This document shows, piece by piece, positions 55,428-63,227 of a DNA stretch of 64,000 bases. The notes below the pieces were generated by a model, which made no database searches, was not told where the DNA came from, and saw nothing but the letters and a program-made list of their open reading frames with translations. Made by a program: the position numbers and the translations under genes. Each line of letters begins with the position of its first letter. Position 1 is the stretch's first letter. Origin of the DNA: an uncultured Pleomorphomonas sp. (GTDB lineage Bacteria; Pseudomonadota; Alphaproteobacteria; Rhizobiales; Pleomorphomonadaceae); the NCBI GenBank assembly GCA_937868725.1, contig CALMMQ010000047.1, forward strand, positions 1 through 64,000. Direction: 5' to 3'.

Positions 55428-57161
55428 ATGCCCAAGATCATTCGCATCAACATGTCCGACCTCTCGGTCCGCACCGAGGAAACTCCGGCGGAATGGGCCG
55501 GGCTTGGCGGTCGCGCCCTGACATCGACCATCGTCGCCGCCGAAGTGCCGCCGACCTGTCACGCGCTCGGTCCGAGCAACAAGCTGGTGTTCGCCCCTGG
55601 TCTTCTCTCCGGCACCGCCGCCGGCAACGCCGGCCGCATGTCGGCCGGTGCCAAGAGCCCCCTGACCGGCACCATCAAGGAAAGCAATGCTGGCGGCACC
55701 TGCGGCCGCATGCTTGGCCGCCTCGACATCAAGGCGATCATCATCGAGGGTCAGCCGAAGGCTGCCGATACCTGGTACCGGATCGGCATCAGCGGCGAGA
55801 GCGTGGTGATCGAGCCGGAAACCGAAACAGTCGGCATGAACAATTTCGCCGTGCTTGAATCGGTGGCCCGGCGTTACGGCGAGGACAAGGGCGTCATCAC
55901 CCTCGGCAGCGCCGGCGAGAACCTGATGCTGATCTCGAACATCTCGACCCGTGATCCGGAAGGCAAGCTGCGCAGCTTCGGCCGCGGCGGCCTCGGCGCC
56001 GTCATGGGATCGAAGAAGATCAAGTTCATCACCATCGACCAGGAGGGCACGCGCCCGGTGGCGCTGGTGGACCCGGCGGCCTTCAAGGCAGCCAACATGG
56101 TGTTCAGCAAGGCACTCAAGGATCACCCGGTTTCCGGTCAGGGCCTGCCGACCTACGGCACCGCCGTTCTGGTCAACATCCTGCATGAAATCGGCGGCCT
56201 GCCGACCCGCAACTTCACATCCGGCCAGTGCGATCATCATGACATGATCTCCGGCGAGCACATGTATGAAACCATCGTGGCGCGTGGCGGCGAGCCGACG
56301 CACGGCTGTTCGCTCGGCTGCATCATCCAGTGTTCGCAGGTTTACAACGACAAGGACGGCAAGTATCTGACGTCTGGCTTTGAGTACGAGACGATCTGGG
56401 CCTACGGTGCCGACTGCCTGATCAACAATCTGGACCTTATCGCCGAGTGCGACAACGTCATGGACGATCTCGGCGTCGACAGTATTGAGACGCCGGTGAT
56501 GTTCGGCGTGGCCATGGAAGCCGGCCTGCTCAAGTTCGGCGACGGCACGGAAGTGCTGCGCATGCTGCGCGAGGAGATCGGCAAGGCAACGCCGCTCGGC
56601 CGCATTCTCGGTGGCGGCACCGCCATGGTCGGCAAGACCTACGGCGTCGCCCGCGTGCCCGTCGTCAAGGGTCAAGCCATCCCCGCCTACGATCCACGCT
56701 CGGTCAAGGGCATCGGCGTCACCTACGCGACGACGACCCAGGGCGCCGACCACACCGCCGGCTACGCGGTGGCCACCAATGTGCTCAACGTCGGTGGCAA
56801 GGTCGATCCGCTCTCCAACGTTGGACAGGTTGAACTGTCTCGCAACCTGCAGATCGCCACCGCCGCCATCGACTCGACCGGTCTCTGCCTGTTCATCGCC
56901 TTCCCGGCGCTTGACATCGCCGAGTGTCTGCCGGCCGCCGTCGACATGCTGAACGCCCGTTTCGGCACCAAGCTGACGATGGATGACGTGGTTGGGCTCG
57001 GCAAGACCGTGCTGAAGCTCGAGCACGAGTTCAACCTCAAGGCCGGCATCGGCCCCGAGCAGGACCGCCTGCCGGAATTCTTCGAACTCGAGGCCATTGC
57101 CCCCCACAACGTCAAGTGGGACATGGATCAGAAGGAACTTGAGACGTTCTGGAACTTCTGA
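55428..57161 (+). CDS. aldehyde:ferredoxin oxidoreductase family enzyme (tungsten/molybdenum, 4Fe-4S)
   Basis: Cytoplasmic AOR-family enzyme (577 aa) expected to carry a bis-pterin W or Mo centre and one [4Fe-4S] cluster. The N-terminal domain has GGRALTSTIVAAEVP and RMSAGAKSPLTGTIKESNAGG; the middle has FGRGGLGAVMGSKKIKF. The cluster cysteines are C294, C298, C302 and C487. The first three are spaced C-x3-C-x3-C rather than the C-x2-C-x3-C of archaeal AOR. FEYETIWAYGADC and GADHTAG are also family-like. TTGGAGGAA fixes the start at 55428. With pterin and tungstate genes downstream, tungsten is the likely metal. The substrate is unknown; an aldehyde or carboxylic acid couple is the family norm. 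Confidence 0.92.
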   Translation: MPKIIRINMSDLSVRTEETPAEWAGLGGRALTSTIVAAEVPPTCHALGPSNKLVFAPGLLSGTAAGNAGRMSAGAKSPLTGTIKESNAGGTCGRMLGRLDIKAIIIEGQPKAADTWYRIGISGESVVIEPETETVGMNNFAVLESVARRYGEDKGVITLGSAGENLMLISNISTRDPEGKLRSFGRGGLGAVMGSKKIKFITIDQEGTRPVALVDPAAFKAANMVFSKALKDHPVSGQGLPTYGTAVLVNILHEIGGLPTRNFTSGQCDHHDMISGEHMYETIVARGGEPTHGCSLGCIIQCSQVYNDKDGKYLTSGFEYETIWAYGADCLINNLDLIAECDNVMDDLGVDSIETPVMFGVAMEAGLLKFGDGTEVLRMLREEIGKATPLGRILGGGTAMVGKTYGVARVPVVKGQAIPAYDPRSVKGIGVTYATTTQGADHTAGYAVATNVLNVGGKVDPLSNVGQVELSRNLQIATAAIDSTGLCLFIAFPALDIAECLPAAVDMLNARFGTKLTMDDVVGLGKTVLKLEHEFNLKAGIGPEQDRLPEFFELEAIAPHNVKWDMDQKELETFWNF

Positions 57162-57174
57162 GCAGGGACAAGGC

Positions 57175-57399
57175 ATGCAGATTACCATCAAGCTGTTCGC
57201 GAACTTTCGTGAGAACCGCTTCAAGGAAGCTCGGCGGGACTACCCGTCGGGCACGACGATCGGCGATGTCGCGACCGGCCTTGAGATCGAGCATGGGCTG
57301 ATCGGCATGATCTTCGTTCACGGGCGGGCCGCTGAGCTCGACCGTGAACTCCAGGATGGCGACGTTCTGGCACTGTTCCCTCTTCTCGGAGGGGGGTAG
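57175..57399 (+). CDS. MoaD/ThiS-like sulfur-carrier protein
   Basis: A 74-aa beta-grasp protein (MQITIKLFANFRE at the start, IFVHGRAAELDRELQDGDVLALFPLLGGG at the end). The C-terminal Gly-Gly-Gly is the form that is adenylated and thiocarboxylated in MoaD/ThiS. It is 13 bp downstream of the AOR gene and probably gives sulfur for the pterin dithiolene of its cofactor, or serves a dedicated role for this enzyme. Its activator would be the HesA/MoeB-like protein encoded next. Confidence 0.85.
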   Translation: MQITIKLFANFRENRFKEARRDYPSGTTIGDVATGLEIEHGLIGMIFVHGRAAELDRELQDGDVLALFPLLGGG

Positions 57400-57499
57400 G
57401 CTCTGGATTAACTTCCTCCTTGGCGGGAAGCCCGCCCCTGGCGCGAGGGATGTGCCCCCAACATATCCTTCGTGGCAGTACAGTGTCGGAATGAACGTC

Positions 57500-57526
57500 G
57501 AGGAGGCCCGCGATCCGGGCCTCCTC
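57500..57526 (+). other. strong intercistronic hairpin
   Basis: An 11-bp perfect stem GAGGAGGCCCG/CGGGCCTCCTC with a 5-nt loop lies in the 165-nt spacer between the MoaD-like and MoeB-like genes. There is no T-tract, so it may be a processing or stabilising element or a leaky attenuator. Confidence 0.55.
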
Positions 57527-57564
57527 AGTCGCGTCTGCGCCAATCCCGTCAGGAGAAGGCTATC

Positions 57565-58323
57565 GTGCTGTCAAAACTGGAGATTGATCGCTACAGTCGG
57601 CACATTCTGTTGCGCGAGGTAGGCGGTACCGGCCAGCAGAAGCTCAAGGCCGCGCGGGTGCTGTGCGTCGGGGCCGGGGGCCTCGGCTCGCCCGTCATCG
57701 AGTATCTGGCCGCCGCCGGCGTCGGGACGCTCGGTTTGGTCGATGACGACCGGGTGAGCCTCTCCAACCTGCAGCGGCAGGTCATCCACTCCACGGCCAA
57801 AGTCGATCAGCTCAAGGTATTCAGCGCTGCCGAGCGCGTCGATGCTCTCAACCCCAACGTCAAGGTCGAACTGCACCCGGTTCGCCTCGGCGCCGACAAT
57901 GCCCAGAAGCTGGTCGAGCGCTACGATATAGTCGTCGACGGCACGGACAACTTCCCGACGCGCTTTCTAGTGGCCGACACGGCTTACGCCCTCCGCAAGC
58001 CGCTGGTGACGGCCGGCGTGCTGGAGTTCTACGGTTCGCTGACGACGCTGCTGCCTTTCGCCACGGGCGCCAACGGAGAGAGCAACCCGAGCTGGCGCTG
58101 CCTGATGCCGCGCGAGCCGGATACGGCGGCGCTGACCTGTTCGCAGGTTGGCATTCTCGGCGCTGTCGTCGGTGTGCTTGGCACGCTCGCCGCCTGCGAA
58201 GTGCTCAAGCTGATTACCGGCGTCGGCGAGCCGCTGATTGGCCGACTGCTGATGGTCGATGTCCGCGACATGGCGTTCGACATCGTCGACTACAAGCGAA
58301 ATCCGGCGTCTCCCGCCTTTTGA
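57565..58323 (+). CDS. HesA/MoeB/ThiF-like adenylating enzyme, C-terminally short
   Basis: E1-like enzyme (252 aa) that would activate the C-terminus of the MoaD-like protein. RYSRHILLREVGGTGQQKLKAARVLCVGAGGLGSPVIEYLAAAGVG, LVDDDRVSLSNLQRQ and VVDGTDNFPTR are the nucleotide-binding signatures, and a Cys lies in LTCSQVGILG. The zinc motif of MoeB is incomplete: the first CxxC is reduced to SWRC, and the protein ends before the second CxxC. It starts at a GTG with AGGAGAAGG upstream. It probably works only for this operon. HesA-type naming fits better than MoeB. Confidence 0.85.
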   Translation: MLSKLEIDRYSRHILLREVGGTGQQKLKAARVLCVGAGGLGSPVIEYLAAAGVGTLGLVDDDRVSLSNLQRQVIHSTAKVDQLKVFSAAERVDALNPNVKVELHPVRLGADNAQKLVERYDIVVDGTDNFPTRFLVADTAYALRKPLVTAGVLEFYGSLTTLLPFATGANGESNPSWRCLMPREPDTAALTCSQVGILGAVVGVLGTLAACEVLKLITGVGEPLIGRLLMVDVRDMAFDIVDYKRNPASPAF

Positions 58324-58341
58324 GAGGATTGGGGAAAGCCC

Positions 58342-58695
58342 ATGGCCAGACAGATCGAGCTTATCGCCTTCATGGGACTGCGGACGCTGTTCAAGGAACG
58401 AGGCTGGTCGATTCCGCATTTTCTGGAACTGGAGGCGGACATGACTGGCGCGGAGCTCCTACGCTTTCTGTCCATCAATGGCGACAAGGTCGAGTCGCTG
58501 ATCGTCAACCGGTCGGCCATCGCCGTGGAAGACGCGGTTATCCATCCCGGCGACCGCGTGGCTCTTGTCCCGCCCGGCGTGCCCGGCCCGCATCGACTGT
58601 TGCTCGGCATTCACGGTCAGGCCAAACCCTCTCAGCCCTTCGGGCTGTCCTACGCCGCCGCCCCCACGGCACCTGACGAAAGGCGCAAGGAATGA
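58342..58695 (+). CDS. second ubiquitin-like (MoaD-like) protein without GG tail
   Basis: A 117-aa protein whose first ~85 residues look like a MoaD/ThiS beta-grasp fold: IELIAFMGLRTLFKERGW, AELLRFLSINGDKVESLIVNRSAIAVEDAVIHPGDRVALVPPG. After VPPGVPGPHR it runs on for ~30 residues and has no terminal GG, so it cannot be thiocarboxylated in the usual way unless processed. Pairing of one GG-tailed and one tailless member in the same operon is unusual. It may be a structural or electron-transfer partner of the AOR enzyme. It overlaps the next gene by four bases. Confidence 0.72.
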   Translation: MARQIELIAFMGLRTLFKERGWSIPHFLELEADMTGAELLRFLSINGDKVESLIVNRSAIAVEDAVIHPGDRVALVPPGVPGPHRLLLGIHGQAKPSQPFGLSYAAAPTAPDERRKE

Positions 58696-60188
58696 ACTTC
58701 GACAAGCCTGAGGCGCTCGCCAAGGCGGTGATGACAACCTGCGTCAACTGCGACCAGTGCCGGGAGCTGATGGAAGACGCGCCTTGCCAGTATTTTCCCC
58801 GCCTGTTCAACCTGGCCGACCGGGCGAAAGCGGGCGGCGCGCCGGTTTCCGCCAGGGATCTCGCCGATCTGGTCGATCTCTGCAATGCCTGCGGCCAGTG
58901 CCCCTGTCGCCCGGTACAGATCGACATCCGCAGGGCCAAGGATGCCTTCGTCGAGCGCGACGGCCTGCCGACGGCGGTCCGTTTCATCGAGAATGTCGAA
59001 CTGGTCGGCAAGGCTTGCGGCACGTTCCCGGCACTGACCAACCTTATTCTGGACGCGCCAGCCCTCGGCCGTCTGGCGCGGCGCATCGTCGGCGTCCACC
59101 CCGAGCGCAAGATGCCGAAGTTCCCGCGCGACCGGCTGGCGCGCTGGATCTTCCGGCGCGGCCTCGATCGCCCGCGTCCCGCCGCGGGGCGCAAGGTCGC
59201 CTACTTCGTCGGCTGCACGGCCCGCTACCTCTTTCCCGACGTCGCCAAGGCAACAGTCGAAGTTCTTGAACGCAACGGCATTTCCGTCTACGTGCCGGAG
59301 CAGAAATGCTGCGGCATGCCGAGTTTTCTCGAAGGTGACCAACCGTTCACCTCCAGGCTGGCCGACACCAACTTGCCGGTTCTCAGGCAGTGCATTGACG
59401 ACGGCTACGATATCGTCTCCGCCTGCCCGACCTGCTCGTTCATGTTCAAGTCAATTCTGACGCGCGACGCCCAGTTCTCGCCGGCTTTCCGCGACCGCAT
59501 TCGCGCGCTGGGGAAAGCTCTCGGCGACGACACGAACGCCATCCGCGACCAGCTCGTGGCCGAGCTGAACGCGCCGACGGGCCGGAGCAGCAGCGCTGCC
59601 GTCAGCTTTACGCAAGCCTGGGTCATCAACTACAATCTTGGCCTGCACGCGGAGAGCGACAAGGGCGATGTCGGCTACTTCAGTTCGCGTGACGCCAACC
59701 AGCGCATCAAGGTTGCCTCGCATGTCTTCGAGTTGGGCGAATACCTGCGCGATCTCGACAAGGATGGCGCCCTAAACATGCCGGCAACGGCGCCGGTCGA
59801 CAGGCTCGCCTATTTCCCGCCTTGCCACCTGCGGGAACAAGCGATGGGCAAGCCATGGCTGGAGCTTCTCGGCCGCCTTCCCGAAGCCGACGTCGCGCCG
59901 GTCGGCAGGCCGCTGGACTGCTGCGGTCTTGGCGGCATCATGGGCTTCAAGACCAACTTCCACGCTGCGTCGCTGGCCATGGGGCGCGGCTTGATCGACC
60001 GGATCGCCGCCGCCGCGCCCGACCGGATCGTCACCGAATGCCTGGCTTGCCGCTTGCAGTTTACCCAGATGCAGGCCAAGCCGGTTGTGCATCCGGTGGA
60101 ACTTCTGGCCGACGCTTACCGTGCCGAGGCGGCGCCGGGGAAAGCGAATGACCGTAGCAGCGGCCTGCGGCAACGCCTGAGCCCGTAA
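58692..60188 (+). CDS. double-ferredoxin/double-CCG iron-sulfur protein (HdrB/GlpC/GlcF-like)
   Basis: A 498-aa electron-transfer protein. The N-terminus holds eight Cys: C17, C20, C23, C32 and C64, C67, C70, C72, probably two [4Fe-4S] clusters, the second with an unusual C-x2-C-x2-C-x-C spacing. Two CCG modules follow: C174 with CCG 206-208 and C245/C248; C378 with CCG 410-412 and ECLAC. These resemble the noncubane cluster domains of HdrB and the GlpC/GlcF subunits. There is no signal peptide or transmembrane helix. Its start overlaps the preceding stop (ATGA). It probably passes electrons from the AOR enzyme to a quinone, thiol or flavin partner. Confidence 0.82.
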   Translation: MNFDKPEALAKAVMTTCVNCDQCRELMEDAPCQYFPRLFNLADRAKAGGAPVSARDLADLVDLCNACGQCPCRPVQIDIRRAKDAFVERDGLPTAVRFIENVELVGKACGTFPALTNLILDAPALGRLARRIVGVHPERKMPKFPRDRLARWIFRRGLDRPRPAAGRKVAYFVGCTARYLFPDVAKATVEVLERNGISVYVPEQKCCGMPSFLEGDQPFTSRLADTNLPVLRQCIDDGYDIVSACPTCSFMFKSILTRDAQFSPAFRDRIRALGKALGDDTNAIRDQLVAELNAPTGRSSSAAVSFTQAWVINYNLGLHAESDKGDVGYFSSRDANQRIKVASHVFELGEYLRDLDKDGALNMPATAPVDRLAYFPPCHLREQAMGKPWLELLGRLPEADVAPVGRPLDCCGLGGIMGFKTNFHAASLAMGRGLIDRIAAAAPDRIVTECLACRLQFTQMQAKPVVHPVELLADAYRAEAAPGKANDRSSGLRQRLSP

Positions 60189-60215
60189 AATGTCTTGAAA
60201 ACTGGAGACAGGACC

Positions 60216-61469
60216 ATGGTGCAGCTGAGTTCGGATGCCTTCGCCTTCGGTGGCGATCTGATGCCGGTGCACGCGGCGCTGGCGCTGGTGGTGGAGACCA
60301 TTCCGCCCGTGCCGGAAACCGAGCGCGTGCCGCTGGTCGAGGCTGACGGTCGCTTTCTCGCCGCCGACGTCTTCGCCCCGGTCAATCTGCCGGTGTTCGA
60401 CAACACCGCCGTCGACGGCTATGCCGTCGCCCACGCTTCCCTCAACGCCGGCGTGGTCACCGTACTGCCGGTCGGCGCCCGCATCGCCGCCGGCCAAGCG
60501 GCGAGCGGCAGCGTTGCCGCCGATACGGCGGCGCGCATTTTCACCGGCGCGCCGATGCCGCCGGGAACCGATACCGTGTTCATGCAGGAGGATGTCGTCG
60601 TGCGCGACGACGGCCGGGTCGAACTGCCGCCGGGCCTAGAGAAAGGCGCCAACTGCCGGCCGAAGGGCGAGGACATCGCCATCGGCAGCGTCGCCGTGCC
60701 GGCGGGGCGCCGCCTTGAGCCGCGGGATATCGCCCTGCTGGCGGCCCTCGGCGTCACCGATTGCGCGGTGCGGCGGCGGCCACGGGTGGCCGTGTTCTCG
60801 ACCGGCGACGAGCTGCGCAACCCCGGCGAGGCACTGGGAGAAGCTGCCATCTACGATTCCAACCGCTTCTCGCTGATGGCCATGCTGAAGCGGGCCGGCG
60901 CCGTGGTGACCGACCTCGGCATTCTCGCCGACGACCGCGACATCACCGCCAGCCGGCTCGAAGACGCCGCGGGCCAGCACGATCTGGTCCTCACCTCGGG
61001 CGGCGTTTCCACCGGCGAGGAAGATCACGTGCGGGCGGCCATTGCCGCGCGGGGCTCGATCGTGTTCTGGCGGCTCGGCATCAAGCCCGGCCGCCCCGTC
61101 GCCATGGGCATCATCAACGGCACACCGCTGATCGGCCTGCCCGGCAATCCGGTCGCCGTGTTCGTGACCTTCGCCCACGTGCTGCGGCCGCTGGTGACGG
61201 CGCTGGCCGGCGGCAAGCCGGTGCCGCCGGTGGCCATGACCGTCCAGGCCGGCTTCGACTATGCCAAGAAGCCCGGCCGGCGCGAATACGTCCGGGTTTC
61301 TCTCGAGCAGCGCCACGGCGTCACGCTGGCCCTCAAGTATCCGGTCGATGGCGCCGGCGTGCTGACGTCGCTGACCCGGACGGACGGCATGGTCGAACTA
61401 CCCGAAGACTGTACCTCGGTCTGCGCTGGCGACGCCGTGTCGTTCTTTGCCTACAGCCAGCTGATCTGA
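60216..61469 (+). CDS. moeA: molybdopterin molybdenumtransferase MoeA
   Basis: Metal-insertion enzyme (417 aa) of the pterin cofactor pathway. PVFDNTAVDGYAVAH, ARIFTGAPMPPGTDTV, RRRPRVAVFSTGDELR, SRLEDAAGQHDLVLTSGGVSTGEEDHV and IIGLPGNPVAVFVTF-like segments are clear. In an operon with an AOR-family enzyme and tungstate transport genes, it may insert tungsten rather than molybdenum. GGAGACAGGA supports the start at 60216. It is separated from the tup genes by a 286-bp AT-rich gap that probably has its own promoter. Confidence 0.93.
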   Translation: MVQLSSDAFAFGGDLMPVHAALALVVETIPPVPETERVPLVEADGRFLAADVFAPVNLPVFDNTAVDGYAVAHASLNAGVVTVLPVGARIAAGQAASGSVAADTAARIFTGAPMPPGTDTVFMQEDVVVRDDGRVELPPGLEKGANCRPKGEDIAIGSVAVPAGRRLEPRDIALLAALGVTDCAVRRRPRVAVFSTGDELRNPGEALGEAAIYDSNRFSLMAMLKRAGAVVTDLGILADDRDITASRLEDAAGQHDLVLTSGGVSTGEEDHVRAAIAARGSIVFWRLGIKPGRPVAMGIINGTPLIGLPGNPVAVFVTFAHVLRPLVTALAGGKPVPPVAMTVQAGFDYAKKPGRREYVRVSLEQRHGVTLALKYPVDGAGVLTSLTRTDGMVELPEDCTSVCAGDAVSFFAYSQLI

Positions 61470-61755
61470 AGCCCGGTCGCTATCAAATCCGGTCGCCGCT
61501 GCCGCTCTCGCGGCGCGGTTTGACTGCATTTCAGCACGCCCTACGTTATATAATAAAAGTTATATCGGCCTGTTGGCCGTATTTATTGAAAGCCGTCTGA
61601 TAAGCTACGACTATCGTATACTTATTTTATCATGTTGATCTGTGTCATGTAATGCGGCTATGAGCCGGTATATTTCTGACACTTGTTACTGAGACGCGAA
61701 ATGGTCGTTACCAATTTGCTATCAGATCACAAGCTAAATAGATGCAAAGAGCGAC
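61470..61755. promoter_or_regulatory. AT-rich promoter region of the tup operon with GTTATAT repeats
   Basis: Two GTTATAT units (61545-61551 and 61559-61565, 14 bp apart) lie in CGTTATATA-ATAAAA-GTTATATCG. Each half resembles the CGTTATAT arm of ModE boxes, but the second is direct rather than inverted. A short hairpin CGGCC-TGTT-GGCCG follows at 61566-61579, and CGGCT-ATG-AGCCG at 61655-61667. No gene is seen in this gap. Confidence 0.5.
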
Positions 61756-62466
61756 ATGTTGCAAGATGCGACACTTTTATCATTCATTGCTTCACTCTTG
61801 AGTGGTGAAGGTGGAGAATTCTATCGAATTATCCTACTTTCCCTTGAGGTTACCGTGACCGCCGTCACTTGTGCCGGTATTGTTGGCCTGCCGATCGGGG
61901 CGGCATTGGCACTGGCTCGTTTCCCCGGCAGGACGGCAATCATCGTCATTGTCAACACGCTGATGGGCTTTCCACCCGTCGTTGCCGGCTTGGCAATTTT
62001 CCTGCTGCTGTCGCGCTCCGGTCCGCTGGGCGGCTTCGGGCTGCTGTTCACGCCGCAGGCCATGATGATCGCCCAGTTCGTGCTGGTGCTGCCCATCATC
62101 GTTGCCCTGTCGCGCCAGACGATCGAAGACCTTTGGACGGAATACCGTGATCACCTGACGTCGCTCGGCGCCAACCGGCTGAGATCCATTCCGACATTGC
62201 TTTGGGATGGCCGCTTCTCGCTGGTCACCACCATGCTGGCCGGACTTGGCCGCGCCAGCGCCGAAGTGGGGGCGATCCTGATCGTCGGTGGCAACATCGC
62301 CGGCTTCACGCGCACCATGACGACGTCGATCGCCCTTGAGACGTCCAAGGGTGATCTCGCCCTGGCCATGGCCCTTGGCATCGTCCTCATGAGCCTGACG
62401 CTGGCCATCAACGGTCTTGCCTATGGCATCTCGCGCGTCGGCGCTCGCTTTACCGGGAGAGCGTGA
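61756..62466 (+). CDS. tupB: tungstate ABC transporter permease
   Basis: Inner-membrane permease (236 aa, about six helices) of the TupB type. FYRIILLSLEVTVTAVTCAGIVGLPIGAALAL, GFPPVVAGLAIFLLLSRSGPLG, and the EAA-like loop HLTSLGANRLRSIPTLLWD-GRFSLVTTMLAGLGRASAEVGAILIVGGNI match. It starts at the ATG at 61756. Its first ~35 codons are noticeably AT-rich, then the composition becomes GC-rich. The stop overlaps the tupC start by one base. Confidence 0.9.
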   Translation: MLQDATLLSFIASLLSGEGGEFYRIILLSLEVTVTAVTCAGIVGLPIGAALALARFPGRTAIIVIVNTLMGFPPVVAGLAIFLLLSRSGPLGGFGLLFTPQAMMIAQFVLVLPIIVALSRQTIEDLWTEYRDHLTSLGANRLRSIPTLLWDGRFSLVTTMLAGLGRASAEVGAILIVGGNIAGFTRTMTTSIALETSKGDLALAMALGIVLMSLTLAINGLAYGISRVGARFTGRA

Positions 62467-63194
62467 TGCGCGACACCGCCTCGATGCTGCCGCTCGTCGT
62501 GCGCGACCTCCGCCTCGAACTGGACGGTCGCGTCCTGCTCGATGTTCCCACAGTCAGGATTCAGAACCGGCGCCGCACCGTCGTGCTCGGCCCGAATGGA
62601 GCCGGCAAGACACTGTTCCTCAAGGTCTGTCACGGTCTGATCGCACCAACATCTGGAACCATGACCTATACCGGTGCCCGACCGCCGAGCGAGATCAGGC
62701 GCAAGCAAGGCATGGTCTTCCAGAAGCCAGTGATGTTGCGGCGCTCGGTCCGGTCCAACGTCACCCATGCGCTCGCCCTGGCCGGTGTTGGTTGGTCCGA
62801 GCGCCAGCGGATCGCCAGCGAGACGATCGCTCAGTTTGGACTGACGGCCCTCGCCAATCAGCCGGCCCGCGTGCTGTCGGGTGGAGAACAGCAGCGCCTC
62901 GCCATCGCGCGCGCCGCCAGCCTCGATCCGGACCTGCTGTTTCTCGACGAGCCGACTTCGGCGCTCGATCCGACTGCCAGCCGGCAAATCGAGGAGATGC
63001 TGGACTTCCTGCATGGGCGCGGTGTCAGCATGGTCCTGACCACGCACGACCTCGGTTTGGCCCGGCGGTTCGCCGACGTCGTCCTGTTTTTCCACAATGG
63101 CCGCCTTGTCGAGGAAGACGAGGCCAAAAACTTCTTTTCCGCCCCCAGCAGTCCCGAAGCTCAGGCTTTTCTGGAGAACCGACTGTTCTGGTAA
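62466..63194 (+). CDS. tupC: tungstate ABC transporter ATP-binding protein
   Basis: ATPase (242 aa) with Walker A LGPNGAGKTLFLK, signature LSGGEQQRLAIARA, Walker B LLFLDEPTSALD and a switch His in LTTHDLGLARRF. The ATG at 62466 shares its A with the tupB stop; a GTG three bases earlier is the alternative. It powers tungstate import with TupA and TupB. Confidence 0.92.
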   Translation: MRDTASMLPLVVRDLRLELDGRVLLDVPTVRIQNRRRTVVLGPNGAGKTLFLKVCHGLIAPTSGTMTYTGARPPSEIRRKQGMVFQKPVMLRRSVRSNVTHALALAGVGWSERQRIASETIAQFGLTALANQPARVLSGGEQQRLAIARAASLDPDLLFLDEPTSALDPTASRQIEEMLDFLHGRGVSMVLTTHDLGLARRFADVVLFFHNGRLVEEDEAKNFFSAPSSPEAQAFLENRLFW

Positions 63195-63227
63195 ACGCCC
63201 TCTGATAACCTGAAACTGGAGGAACTC

